Source: Dactylellina haptotyla (taxonomy: Eukaryota > Ascomycota > Orbiliomycetes > Orbiliales > Orbiliaceae). From it: a DNA stretch of 64,000 nt. The notes beneath the pieces were generated by a model. The model saw only the letters and a list, made by a program, of their open reading frames with translations. It did not search any database and was not told the DNA's origin. A program made the translations under genes and the position numbers. This document shows positions 1-11,952 of the stretch, piece by piece. The stretch lies in the NCBI GenBank assembly GCA_031310005.1, contig CM062386.1, positions 806,001-870,000 of the forward strand, written 5' to 3'. Every line of letters starts with the position of its first letter. The stretch's first letter is position 1.

Positions 1-2322
1 TAAGCTCTATTCATTTGGTTCGAAAACCACTTTTGACCTGCGAATAGTTTAAACTACTTCGTTAAGCTACTGGGGCTAATGTACAATTGTGACGTTTGCA
101 GCCGGTAATGACGTTTGGTTTGTGCTGGGCCGAGCCAAGATGGTCATTAATCTTAGTGGACTCGAGCGAAAAACCGTTTGAGGGCTAAAAGCTTCGAGAA
201 ATTTTTGACAGGCAACTAAAAATCTCGTGAGCCGCGGAAGCTAAAGAGAAAGATGAGATGAGATTGATTAGTCTCCGAAATGAGGAAACTATTTTTGGGG
301 CTATATGGGGTTTTTAAAATTCTGGATTGTCGCTCATCCAGCGTACTCGGCATTCGGGATATCAAATTCGGAATACTCGGTAGACTAGACTGGTCCCGAT
401 TGAGGTGGATTTTGCCGATGGATGAATAAATAAACAGGAGCACCCACCACCTTGGGTGTATACAAACACACAGACCGTTTGGTTGACAGGTTTGGATGTT
501 TATTATACTATGGATCGAGGAGTCTCTCAAGAGGAGAGATAGCATGTGGGGCTACTTTAGATGATTTTTCTGACCGCAAGCGATCGGGGGGTAAATGGTG
601 CCAAACCAGCATAACTGGGTAGTTCATTTAATGCAACAGCGCCTGAGGCCTGGGATGGGATATATACATGCTGCTATAGTATGAATATTTGGGCACCTCC
701 TGGCTTGCTAATAGAGGGGGTTCATATATCTATTCAATATTATTGATTGATATTTCAGGTGATATTAGCATTCCGAGTCAGGAACCTGGGGAAAAGGAAA
801 CGTGATTTGGGAAGGCGAGGGGTGGGTATTGGGGATATTGGGAGGAGCGTTTTGGAGATGCTATCGGCGGTTTCAGGTGAGAATTCGCCCACTCGACAGG
901 TTATGTCATGTCTGTCATGCTATTTCAGTAATGTCTACCGTGATGCCCCGTTGAAGCTTGAAGATAGAGAAGAGCGGTGTGAATATGTGAGAACGCGCTT
1001 AGTGTTGCCGCCCGGCATAGCAACAACACACGGCCGAGGGGCTGGGACCGTAAACAAAAGCCCCGCCAGCAGAGGCGTCGGGCTTGGCGGTGTGTTGCGT
1101 GTGTTTGGGAAAAGATAAACAAGCAACGCACGCCCGCCCATCCTCAACGCAGCACGCTCCACACCGCAGCGAAGAGACACCTCCTCCGCCTGGCAACTGA
1201 CATTAATTCCGCCGCTTCATCGCGACTCCATCAACAATCGCCTCCTCCACGACGACGACGCCGACGACCTCACGACCTCCCACGCTATCGGACTCCGGGC
1301 CTCAGGACGGAGGACCTCACCGGCTGGTGCTGACGACTGATATCTGCTGCCGCTGCCTCTCCTCCCTGCGTGTGTTTGTTGTAGTAGAAGTTGAGAATTT
1401 TCTGTTCCGCCAGATAAACAACTGGAACGTCATTCCTGGCCCCCAGACAGATTCCACCCCGTCCGTATTCCACAGAACGGACATTGATATTGGGGGGCAC
1501 ATTATTGCGAGACCATCATCTCGAGCATTCACGTTCTGCGCCAGAAGGAGCGCTCGATAAGCTTCCATCCTGCCCGGCGCCTGTTCGCCCGTCCGCACGG
1601 TTGTTTGTCCGCGCTGTTGCTAAGGGCCCGAGATTCGCTGGGGCCAACCTCGGACCGTACTCTTCTTCGTACACGGCCAGCGGCGAGATCGCTATATTAC
1701 CAGAATTCCAGGCTCGCAAGGAATCGTCGGCCGCGAGAATAATAAAATAAAAAATAAAATAATCTCGTCCGTAAATACTCTGCTCGTCGCGGCTATATTC
1801 CTTAAGATTGGGGCCTGCCCTCCGCAACCAAACATCGCAACCTCGACTTCGACTTCACAACACCAATTCCGGCCCCGTTGCTCGACACAACAATCAAATT
1901 TCAATCCGCAATCCCGTATTCCTCCCTCTTCCTTCAATTCCTTTTTATTTCCCGGTCTCCCCATCGCCATCATCGCCAGCATCTCTCTGCCAGACCAACC
2001 TCATCTCCAACCCAACCTCGTCCATTACCCTCTCCAACACCTTCCTCTCGACTTGGTGACTCCCTGGCAACTTTTCCCTGCTGGCTTCAATTTACCGCAT
2101 CAGGCGTCTTTCTCGAATTCTTTCCCGCGCCACGTCCGGCCATCCTCTGAGGGCAAGTCCAATCCTCAATCTCGTCTCTCCCATTCCGAGGCGCCTTCCG
2201 TCTTCCAACCTTTTCTCGATGGCTAACATCTCGCGCCCAACAGTCGTTCTAGCAACGTTCACCCCAGAGCGATGAAGCACACTAGCAATATAACCTTTCA
2301 TCAAACCCTAACGACAAACAAC
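1..2322. other. gene-poor left flank and upstream region of the RFX gene
   Basis: No coding region is supported here. The open frames are short, lack codon-like protein character and overlap one another on both strands. The last 1 kb or so is rich in CT tracts and CCTC/CACC runs, as is usual for long 5' leaders and promoters of fungal regulators, so much of it is probably promoter plus leader of the RFX gene that starts at 2323. An in-frame ATG at 2272 is an alternative start of that gene. Confidence 0.6.
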
Positions 2323-4907
2323 ATGTCACAAGGTAAGGAAGACATCTTTGATACTGCGGGGCACCGAGCCTTTAGCGCTTCTGCGCTAGTGTGTCGCGCT
2401 CCCACAATCGTCCACTGCGTCGCTGTTCATATCGGCGATGACAACGATTGCGCGCGCGCGCTTCCCCGCTAGGCCTGTAGACATCAGAACTGTCACTGAC
2501 TTGTGAATTTCCCTCTCGTCTTCAGGACTCAACAAACCCAATGTGGTAGGGCAGGCTCCTCTGCTCCCCACCTTTGGGAGTAGAAAACGACCTCGTTCTG
2601 AGAGCGGGAACCAAAACATCCAACCCCAACACGTTCAAGTGACCTTCAACCACGGCATGTCTCAAAGCCCCGAATACGATCAATTCCGTCACTCTCCGAT
2701 GCCAATGGCCCACCCGATGCAACACGTCATGCAGGTCCCAACCGCGATGCATTTCTCCACCAGCGCCTATGCCGCCGACATGGCCAGCTTTGGCAAGACG
2801 GGACCCGATGCCGGTTCCGCCTTTGCAGCCTTCCAGGCCGCCGGAGGACGATCCAGATCGGTCTCGCAAGCCTCGCCGGAACTTCAGATGTCTCCAGGTC
2901 TCGACTATGACGATTATGGCAACATGATGTCCCAGGGCATGCCTGGATCCAAGCGACAGAAGCAGGTTGATGAGCACGAAGACGCCCTCCGTCTGTTATC
3001 TTTGGAAGTCCGCGAACAGACCCTAGGCGAGCTCGCTGGAAAGGTTCGTCAGGCCGATGGCACATCAAGAGCCGAGCGTGAGCGTCAAGGGTTTGGTATG
3101 GGTTGGTATGTAAAGCAATTGCAATTCTTTGTCAGTGGCATTAGTATTCTAATCGATCACGATTGATAGGCTCCACAAGTATTGCAAGAGAACCAACGAA
3201 GAGACCGCAGCGATTCCTCGCAACCGTGTTTACACTCACTACGTTACTGCCTGTGGGGACGCGCGTATCAAGTGCCTCAACCCCGCATCTTTTGGAAAAC
3301 TCGTTCGAATTGTGTTCCCGGATATCAAAACACGACGATTGGGCATAAGAGGACATTCGAAGTATCATTACTGCGGAATAACTTTGATCTCGGGTAAAGA
3401 AAAGATGGACGAGGACTTGAAGAACTCCGTTGCTATTGACCCAAAGGTTCCAATCCTTCCAAGCAACAACATTGGACAGGACAGCCTTTCCCATGACCCA
3501 GAGGGTGGAGAGTGGACTGCTTTGTAAGTTTCTCATATCAGTTGAGGTTCAACAGTGATGTATTAACGTTTTATTCGCTTAAGGCTCCACGACTCGGACC
3601 CTGCACTTGCTCTTACTGCTAAAGACGATGGCAAAGTCACAGCTGCCGCATTGCTGGAAACACCAATTCCAGCTGATAGCAACGAAAATGAATCACCGGA
3701 TGATCTCGTCAACAAAATGGCTTCTTTCCTAACCCCTGCTGAGGAAGAACGACCTTTCGGAATCTGCGTTCCCGACATCACTCAGTACATGCCTGCTGGA
3801 ACGGATATGGATAACGCCAAGACCCTTGAAGCGACTTACCGAACCCATGCCGTTGCCTTGTTCGAAGCATTTAAAACTATGCACATGAAGATGTTTTATA
3901 ACTTGTACACTCAGTTTCAAGGCAGCTTCACTGCTCCGGTCCTTAAGCTACTCGCTGAGCCTTCCATGGTCAACTGGGTAGAAGACACAGACTGGGAGAT
4001 CTACAAAGTATGTATTAAGTTTCAGGCCCCTCTCTCTTAAGTTTTTATTCTAATCTTCCCATAGGAGCTTCTCGGTTTGGTCAATAACTGTGTAAAGACC
4101 GCTATTCCACCCAAGATCTTCGAACAATTCAAGAAGCTGGTTTCAAGTTTGGAAGACTTGGTTCGCAAGTCTCTTCAACCTCTCCCAGATCACGTCATCG
4201 AAGCTAGACTTCGACCCGTTTCAGCTTTCTGCCGCCTTGTCGACCAAGCTCTCCGTACCAACATGACTTGCCACGCCGCTGCTAGTATTCTCAACAACGA
4301 CGCTGATGTCAAGACGATGGAATCCGACTGGGTCAAGATGGTCGAAGCTGAGAGAATCGTTCGTCGCGAACTACCATGCAAGAGTGCGCTTGCCATTCAA
4401 CTTCTCCGAACAGAAATCGTCAATTTGGTTCGTGGCCGAGAACCTACCGCCTTACCCGGGTGTCAAGAGGTAGCAGATGAGAACGGAATATTCGAGAACT
4501 GGATTCGTTGGTTGGACCGACTTCCATCCCGCTTCCCCGAAATTACTGCTCGTAGCTTTCTCATCGGTACCTCTGCCGTCGCTAGTGCCGCTATCCGTGA
4601 CATCACTCTTAGTGGAGGTGAAGGATTTGGTGGCTGGTGGGTTTTGGTAACCTTTGTTGAGGAATACCTGCGATGGAACGCCGAACGTGGTGGCTTCCTG
4701 CGCCGAGCTGCCTCTGGTCCTGTCCAAGCCGCGGGAACCGCAGCTGATACCTCTGCACAAGCCAGCTTTTTTCAGCGTGCCGGCGCAAACCTTGACGGAA
4801 CCGACGATAGTGGGATCTCCATCCGCGACGACTCGTATGATAGCATCATGATCGGGGACAAGCACTCCGGAGTTCTCGACCATCAACTCCACCTTACCGC
4901 TGTATAG
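2323..4907 (+). CDS. rfx1: RFX-family winged-helix transcription factor
   Basis: This is a DNA-binding regulator of the RFX family, which includes yeast Crt1, fission yeast Sak1 and the filamentous-fungal CPCR1/RfxA proteins. Exons are 2323-2332, 2526-3105, 3170-3523, 3584-4007 and 4065-4907, giving 736 residues with every junction in phase. The RFX domain spans residues of about 190-275. It runs across intron 2 (GMGW then LHKYCKRTNEETAAIPRNRV) and includes VYTHYV, ASFGKLVRIVFPDIKTRRLG and GHSKYHYCGI, the wing/helix-3 residues that contact X-box DNA. The long C-terminal half matches the conserved fungal RFX region. The N-terminus is Q/H/M-rich and disordered. The first exon is only 10 nt. I chose ATG 2323 for its CAACATG context; the in-frame ATG at 2272 would add 17 residues. 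Family members control DNA-damage genes, septation and beta-lactam production, but the target here is inference. Confidence 0.93.
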
Positions 4908-7114
4908 AGTATTCGCTCCTGACTTAGTATTCTACCACGAGCGACATACCGATCCAATATCCTTACCTTCCCTCGGAAACAACGGCGTTTTACCGTCCCG
5001 CCTCTATTGCTTCAAAATTCACCGCCCGTTTCCTTCTAATGATCATGCCTTTCTTTCTTCTTCTTCTACCTTCCGTTTGCAGATGCTTATAAAAAACAGG
5101 AGGATTTTGCTCATTTTTAGCGGGAGTTGATGGCGTTTACTAACTTGTTCGAGATCTTGCGATCCACTTTCCTACTGTACCTCTCTCTACGCTCCCATAG
5201 TGACTAATACCATTCACCCGCCGGCCTTCTTCTAGCCGCAACGACCGTGACCATCTGGTGTACTTGTTTGCTGTGCTCTTTGTGGGTTCGAGCTCTTTTT
5301 CATATTCGGTTCTTTAATATAGTTTTTCTTCTCTTTTCTTCTATTTGATATGTCATTGCCCGAGAGGGCGCTGATATAACTAATTTTTTCGGCGAACCCT
5401 TCTTTTGGCTTTTTTACTTTTAAATAGGACTTTGCCTGTATAAACTTTTCTTTTGGAACTTTGTCATACGTTGGAAACAACATGAGCAAAGCTTTGATTT
5501 CCTTACGTTTCTCTCTTTTGGGAATGGAGACGGGCATCAAAAGCACACGGGTTTTCTTTGGTGTTCATCATTAAATCTTGGGAACCAAACCTTTTCTTTT
5601 TTCCTCATTTGTCGTAGCTGTTGCACACACACAAGCTCACGTTTCTCATTTTTTCAAAGTGCTTGTAGATAGTATTCCTTTATTTCCTTTAGATACCTTT
5701 TTTGGGGAAATCGATTTTGTTTTTTTGATATATCCGGAAAGATCTCAAGGCGGTCGTGGTTATCAATATGTGATGTGTCTCAGGTCAGGTACCAAGGTAC
5801 TGTTACTCGCGCGGGAGATGTATGGAGAGGATATGCTTGCGACGGGAGCCAAGAAGGGAGTTATGGTTCCTGGACAAACGGGGGAGCTTCGAAAGAGGCA
5901 GGTTGGGCGGCACAGACTGACGACATGCGGCGAAAACCTGCCAGCGGAACCGAGAGCGAGACTGATTTTCAAGGAGAGGAGAAATGGAAATGCCTTGAAC
6001 AGCCGGTGGAGCTGCAAGGACAGTACAAGACTGCAAGGACCAGCGAGTACATTGTACTTGCATGTACGATAGCGTCAGAGTTTTTTTTCTCCTTGGGGGA
6101 TCCACCCGGATTTACAGCGAGAGGGGGGGTTCACTTGCTGTGGCGCGCGGAGCGGAGTTCTTCGCATGTTTTCGACATGTTTGTGCGCCGTGTTTGTTTT
6201 TTTCCCTGCGCAAATGTCACTCGTCGGCGTCGATGCGGGGTGGAGATACATCTTGTGATTCTGCAGCTGAACGATACCGTTTAAGGAACTGAAGATTTTT
6301 TAGATTTTTTTTTCTATACGGCTGTGAGGTAAGCGCTTACGGTGCATGATGCGATGCCGCTTCCGTGAGGAGGATTCTTTACTCGATCGTATTACCATCG
6401 TGAAGACATTTTGATTCTGCATTCTACACCTCGTACGCACGGTTGGCTATCGATAGATATAACAAAAGACGGTATCGGCATCCTTCCCGCTGCTGTGTCG
6501 GTTCTCGCTTGATAAGGCCTGGCGGGATTCGGCTGATGTTTTAGTCTCGCCCTGATTGAAAAATATATCCACTCCAGCAGCTACTTCTCTTCTGTTCGAG
6601 CTGAGGATCCGAGGAATCTCTTCGATCGAGTCACAGGGCTACAGCTACTCCACTGGCATCGACACTCTCGTAGTTACTCACTCGCTCACTCGCGCCTTCC
6701 CTGTCCCGGCACGCAGCAGCATTCTTCAGAGGCGACACCGTACTCCTCCCACGCAAGTGATCCCTCGATACTGCCTTATTAGTCAGAGCGAGGAGCAAGT
6801 CGTCGTCCGCTCCGTCGGCCATCCCACGCCCGCCTCGTCCGCACTTCTCTTTTCTTTCTTTTCTATATCACAGCATCCCAGCTGAATCAGCGCCGACGGG
6901 GTATTCTTCTTTCTTCTTTCTCTTCTTCCCCTTTCTCCTCTCCGAGACTTTTTGCCTCCAGCATACGGACAGACGTTTAGAGGATAGGTACTCGCTCGTA
7001 TACATACTTACTACGTACGGACTGAGATATAGCGTCCAAACGCTGCTGGCAGCTTACTGGCTGGGCTCCCGTTCGAATCATCCATCGAAAACAATAACAT
7101 AAACTCCAGGCAAG

Positions 7115-7131
7115 ATAATAATAATAATAAT
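7115..7131. repeat. (ATA)n microsatellite
   Basis: About five and a half copies of ATA in the promoter side of the J-protein gene. Confidence 0.9.
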
Positions 7132-7571
7132 CAGAATAGCGAATCGCGGCTGCCAACGTTGTTCTCGTGTCTGCTTCGGCCTGCTGTGCGTTCTTCTTCT
7201 CGCCGGGGACCCTCCCGCCAATCAGTCTGCGGGCTCTCCTTCTGCCACCGTCGGCGAACGAGTCTTTTTCCTTCTTAGCCTCTTTTTTTGTCTCGACCGC
7301 TTTCGCGTCCTGTAGCCGTCGCTCAACCTCGTCGTCATCATCGCCATCCTGTCGTTCTTCAGCTTTTCTCAGCTTTCCAGCTCGAGAGCCTGTTGTCCTG
7401 TTCAGCCCCCCCGGCGGCTTTTCTCACCGCTGAAAACCTTCTTCTCCTCCTCGGCCGGCCTTTGAACCTTTCTGATACCTTTAGCGCCTGGGAAACCCTC
7501 GCCAAAACACACCCACAAACAACGAACGAACGAAAACGAACCTCAACGCTGTAGCTAACCAGCCTCTCAAG

Positions 7572-7622
7572 CCTCCCCTCCTTCTCCCTCTCTTCCCTCT
7601 CTCCCTCTCTCTCTCTCTCCCC
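7572..7622 (+). promoter_or_regulatory. 51-nt pyrimidine (CT) tract
   Basis: An uninterrupted C/T run with a (CT)n core lies about 170 nt upstream of the J-protein start codon. Such tracts commonly precede transcription start sites of highly expressed fungal genes. That role is inferred here; only the composition is seen. Confidence 0.6.
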
Positions 7623-7791
7623 GCCACTCGCTCTCGCGCTCTTGTCAGATCCCGCAGATACGATCACTCGGCGTATTCGACATCCCTTCCTCTCGCTTCG
7701 ACAGCTACACACCGAAACCGCACATTCGGTACTCCCGTGGCGGCCAGGAACTTACTAAGGAAGGGCGGAACCTAGCTGTGCGACCAACAGA

Positions 7792-10345
7792 ATGGTTCGG
7801 TACGTTACCTGGCTTCGAGAACCGAGAGAAACCCAATATTTCAAGCAACCCGTCGACGAGAGACGGGAAGTTTATATTGGCTTTCTCTCGCTTCTTTTCT
7901 AACTTTCATGCGAGCTAATTACATGCCTTTCTCTTCTCTGCCATCAGCGAAACGAAACTATACGAAACCCTAGGTGTGGCGCCAACTGCGACGGCGGATG
8001 AGATTAGAAAGGCTTACAAGTAAGAACTACAACCTCTCCCTCCTTCCCTCATCTCTTATCGGTCCGCTCTTGGCTTTTGAGCTTGATATCATCTTCATCT
8101 CCCGTCTCTATAAGCCCGTCTCTCTCCCTTCGACGGCGCTTGTAACTGCACATTTCCTCATTATACTCCTCCTCCTCCCCATCATCAAAACTATACGCCA
8201 TGTAATCCGTCTACAAAAACCCGTTTTATATATATATAATCTACCACCAAAAGCACCACCAATTTCCAACAAACCAAAAAATAGGCAAAAGGCTATTCAG
8301 CTTACTTCGTAACGATGATTCTTTGCAGAGGGGCAATATCATGAGCTACAGCACAAGCACCGTCACATCTATTACACACACCCAGCATCACACTTTACAC
8401 ACACACACATGCATACACAGCAGCAGACATAGCAGAGAGAATAAGAAAATGGAACAAATGAGAAGCGCTGACGTTACAATCTTCTGCCGGTATTTTTGGG
8501 ATCGATCAGAAAGGGCGCCTTGAAATTCCACCCCGATAAGAATAAAGACGACGAGACCGCGGCTGAGAAGTTCAAAGGTATGCTTTGAATCCTTTTTTAA
8601 ACACCATTTCTTGAATCCTTCCTTTTTTTGGTATCTCTGGGTGTGGGGAAGTCTAGAACATCCATTGTCATAGAGGATGGTACCTTTTGAGTCATAGCTG
8701 TCACACAACCCCACCGTCACAGGGGACTAGACTCGAAAAGACGATTCATTCACACCTCCCCTGCTTTGTAACCATTGGTATACCTTGGCTACTAACCAGT
8801 CTTCCCCTGTACCTCCCTGTTCGCGACGCAATTTAGACCTCAGCCAAGCGTACGAGATTATATCCGACGTCGAAAAGCGAAAAACTTACGACCAATACGG
8901 CCTCGACTTCATCCTGCGCGGCGGCGGCTCCTCTCCTTCCAACGATGAGAAGAATGACGAAAACGCAAAGAACAAAGACCATCCCCCGCCTCCCCCAGGC
9001 GGGCCTGGCGGCACCCCGAAATTCCGCCGACACAATACCGACAGCTACGCCTTCCAGAGCAGCGGTCCCGGTATCCCCCACGGTACACCCAGCCGAACAT
9101 ACACGTATTCTTCACGACCAAGCGGCGGGGGCTATGCGGGATTCGATGAATTTAAGATATTCAACACCTTCATGGCGTCGTTCGGAGAGGATTACGGTGG
9201 CGGACCGCCCTTGTACGCCGGCATGGGTGGGATGCACAGTATGCCGGGGAGTCCAATGCCACGAGGGGAACACATGGCAGACGGAAACAGCCCGCGGATT
9301 CGATCGCGGTATCGAGATGATCGGGATAGCAGACGGGAGAGGGATAGAGATCGGTATAGAGAGAAGGAAGGGGAGCGGGATAGAGAACGGGGCAGCGAGA
9401 GGGAGAGGGAGCGGTATGCCAGTGATACCGTGAACGGCAGGACGATCGAGCGAGATAGCTACCGGGATAGCAGTCATAGAGATGGCCATAGGGAGAGGGA
9501 TTCGAAGCACGGGAAGTCGAATGGGCGGGCGAAGGATGCGACTGTCGTGGAGCGGCCGCTGCTAATATCTTTGGAGGAGTATGTATATCCTTCCCTGTCT
9601 CTAAAGCTTTGAGGGCGCTATTGTGATTATAGGATCGGGGCTGACTGGGGTATTTGTGGGAACAGGATCTTCAAGGGTGTGCAGAAGAAGCTGCTGATAA
9701 AGAGGAAAGCGTACGATTCAGACGGAAAGATGGTGCAAGAAGAAAAGATTTTGGATATTGCGGTACGGCCGGGTATGAAGGCCGGGTCGAAGTTCAAATT
9801 CACAGGCGTGGGCGATGAGATATCTGAGGGAGGAATGCAGGATTTACATATAATACTAGAAGAGGTCTGTATTTTTCTCCCCGTTGAAGCAAAGCGAAGA
9901 AACTTCTAACAAGCAACCTTTCGATTTGAAGAAACCTCATGAACGATTCCATCGTGATGGAGACGATCTGGTAACAACGCTGGATATTACTCTTAAGGAG
10001 GCGCTTACTGGTAAGAGCACGACCTTTGCGACATGTTTTTGATGGGGTTCTAACTGAAAAATTGTGCAGGATGGTCAAATAAGGTCGTAAACATCGAAGG
10101 ATTCTCTATACCGGTTGCCCATGCCGGTCCCACACCACCGAACTGGTCAACTACCTTTCCAGACCATGGGATGCCAAAATCAAAGTCGAAAGACAGGGGA
10201 AATTTGGTCGTCAAAGTCAATGTACATGCTCTTCCACCTACGTCATAATTTCTTGAGGAAAAAGCTAACAGCGGTATCCGCGCAGATTAAATTCCCAACA
10301 ACATTAACGGCAGAGCAGAAGGATAAGCTGAAGGAGATATTATAA
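7792..10345 (+). CDS. sis1: Sis1/DNAJB-type J-protein (Hsp40) with Arg/Glu/Asp-rich insert
   Basis: This Hsp70 co-chaperone would stimulate the Hsp70 ATPase and deliver clients. The eight exons are 7792-7799, 7948-8019, 8510-8577, 8837-9578, 9666-9864, 9932-10010, 10070-10221 and 10286-10345, giving 459 residues. The J domain (about residues 3-67) has YETLGV, the HPDK motif (FHPDKNKDD) and KRKTYDQYG. A Gly/Pro/Ser-rich linker follows. Residues of about 205-284 are an unusual Arg/Glu/Asp dipeptide-like segment (RDRYREKEGERDRERGSER). The class B C-terminal domains start at IFKGVQKKLLIKRK and include RPGMKAGSKFKFTGVGDE, RDGDDLVTTLDITLKEALTG and GNLVVKVN, matching Sis1 in order and spacing; there is no zinc finger. 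Intron 2 is 490 nt, long for this window, and holds TA and CA tracts. The first exon is only 8 nt. Orthology to Sis1/Psi1 is likely but not proven. Confidence 0.9.
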
Positions 10346-11028
10346 TTCTAATGTGATTAACATTTTTGTCTTTTATTTATCTTCTTTTCTTCCCTTCTGG
10401 TTATATTTTTATCTTTTGTGGCATTAGCATGAGTGTTTTCAGGGATATATATACTTATTTTCACGGTGTCCAGCTTTGCTTGCACGTATTCCCTTCCAAC
10501 GCTTAACCTTCAAGACAGAATCAGATATACCTTATTTGAGAAAAAACTACAGAAATTTCTTTTTGTGCAGGTTTCTTTTGATCTTCTTTTCCCGCGAGAC
10601 CTTGTGGTTTAAAATTCTCTCTCCTCTTCTTCTTTCGAGTTTTGTGATGCTGTTTTTTTCTTTTGGAACCGATCGATATCCACGCCTGCTGTCTGTTATC
10701 TGCTGCTGCTGCCGTTTCAAGTATCTTAATATGGGTTCACACACCCAGCGTTTGGTTTACGAGACACTATTCAGGGAAGGCCTTTTCTCCCATGTTCCTC
10801 CCCTTTTACTGTTATCAGATGAGATTTCCTGTATCTTTCTTGTTAAAGTATGCATGTATATAAGGAAATACTTAGGGAAACTACGAATAGATAGGAAAAC
10901 CCCCACGCCCTCTAAGGACACCGTCGTAGTAGTTGTAGAGATTCTGAAATATATACAAAAGACGGGCATGTTTCTACGGTTCCGCCCGTTTATATCTTGG
11001 TTTATATATATCGGGGCATTTATCTATA
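10346..11028. other. convergent intergenic region between J-protein and UreF genes
   Basis: T-rich 3'-flanking sequence of two converging genes. I see no supported gene; the open frame 10476-11039 is low-complexity and hydrophobic by composition only. Confidence 0.6.
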
Positions 11029-11952
11029 TTATGAGTTAAAAATCCTTGTGTACAGCTTCTCGTGCCTCCCTTGCCACAGATCAAGCGTGGGCACACACTG
11101 CCCGGCCTCATCGACGCTGATGCCCTTCCCGCGCTCCACAGCCTCGAGTACTAGCCGCTGCGTTTCCTCGCTGGCGAGTATCTGCTGGGCGACGTAGGGT
11201 CCTATCAGCGAGAGGCGGACGGCGGCAGAGAGCACTGCTTTCACGTGGTTAAAGAGGAAGACGAAGAGGACTTGGTGGAGGGAATCTGCGCCGGAGAGGC
11301 GGGTGATGTACCCCCAGGCTACGCCGAAGTGATCTGGGCGGTGGTGGTGGGGGATGTTATTACTACTACTGATGTTGTTGATGTCGTCTGTGGGGTTAGT
11401 CTTGGTGAGGAGGGAATGGACGAATGATTTATCCCAGACACTGCAGAGGGCTCTGCCTTGGGATATGCTCGCACGACGGGCTACCTCGCAGGTCGTGGTA
11501 GCGTCGAATATGTCGTCTAGTTCTAGCGCTGAAGATGGGGTTTGGAACGCGCTGGCGACGAAGGGGATTGTAGTTGTAGATACGGAAAGGAGGGAAAGAC
11601 GGAGAAAACGGGAGAGTTCGCTGCGCGGGGTTGGCTTTTTCGGGCCGGAGAGCGGGTGTCGGAGGGTGCGGTGGGATATGTATGATTCTAGACCCGAGGA
11701 GAAGGCGAAGGAGCCGATTGGGAGGGCGGAGTCGGCGAGGAGGAGCCACAGGTGGAGGGATTGCGGCGGACTTGGGGCATGTTGCGTTGAAGGTGTTGGA
11801 TTCTGCAGTGGTGGATTCGGTGAGGGATTGGAAGAGCCTTTGGATTGGAGTTTTGCCTTTGCGGCGGCGAGCTGGGCTTCGAGTATTTGGATCTCCTTCT
11901 GGAGGGACTCCTCCTCGGACTGGTGACCGTTGGTTGTACTGCCCTCCTCCAT
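11029..11952 (-). CDS. ureF: urease accessory protein UreF
   Basis: UreF works with UreD and UreG to load carbamylated, nickel-containing active sites into apo-urease in the cytosol. This is an intronless frame of 307 residues. Family signatures are LADSALPIGSFAFSSGLES near residues 70-90, an ISQGRALCSVWDKSF stretch, HFGVAWGYITRLSGADS, the LFNHVKAVLSAAVRLSLIGP helix, and the C-terminal TLDLWQGRHEKLYTRIFNS with the conserved LW.GRHE..Y.R.F.S tail. It is longer than bacterial UreF (about 225 residues). The extra length is an N-terminal coiled-coil-like segment (residues of about 12-40, EESLQKEIQILEAQLAAAKA) followed by a Pro/Ser linker, plus a low-complexity N/S/H insert near residue 200. No other urease gene lies in the window, as is normal in fungi. 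Confidence 0.95.
   Translation of the reverse strand: MEEGSTTNGHQSEEESLQKEIQILEAQLAAAKAKLQSKGSSNPSPNPPLQNPTPSTQHAPSPPQSLHLWLLLADSALPIGSFAFSSGLESYISHRTLRHPLSGPKKPTPRSELSRFLRLSLLSVSTTTIPFVASAFQTPSSALELDDIFDATTTCEVARRASISQGRALCSVWDKSFVHSLLTKTNPTDDINNISSSNNIPHHHRPDHFGVAWGYITRLSGADSLHQVLFVFLFNHVKAVLSAAVRLSLIGPYVAQQILASEETQRLVLEAVERGKGISVDEAGQCVPTLDLWQGRHEKLYTRIFNS

Larger units (their letters stand above)
4908..7791. other. intergenic: RFX 3' region and long promoter/leader of the J-protein gene
   Basis: No gene is supported. The first part (to about 5700) is T-rich 3'-flank sequence. From about 6500 the strand becomes CT-rich with many TCTTC/CTCC blocks, an (AAT)n tract and a 51-nt pure pyrimidine run, typical of a strong fungal promoter with a long leader. 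The largest open frame (5578-6072) shows no recognisable domain and is read as chance. Confidence 0.55.

Noticed and set aside
1004-1024. Inverted GTTGCC ... AGCAAC resembling an RFX X-box upstream of the RFX gene
   Set aside because: The half-sites are 9 nt apart, wider than the 0-3 nt of known X-boxes, and the site is 1.3 kb from the start codon.
5578-6072. 164-codon frame between RFX and the J-protein
   Set aside because: First part is T-rich 3' flank; no domain and no conserved-looking segment.
7060-7080. GTTCGAATC-like sequence suggesting a tRNA T-arm
   Set aside because: The flanking bases do not form T or acceptor stems.
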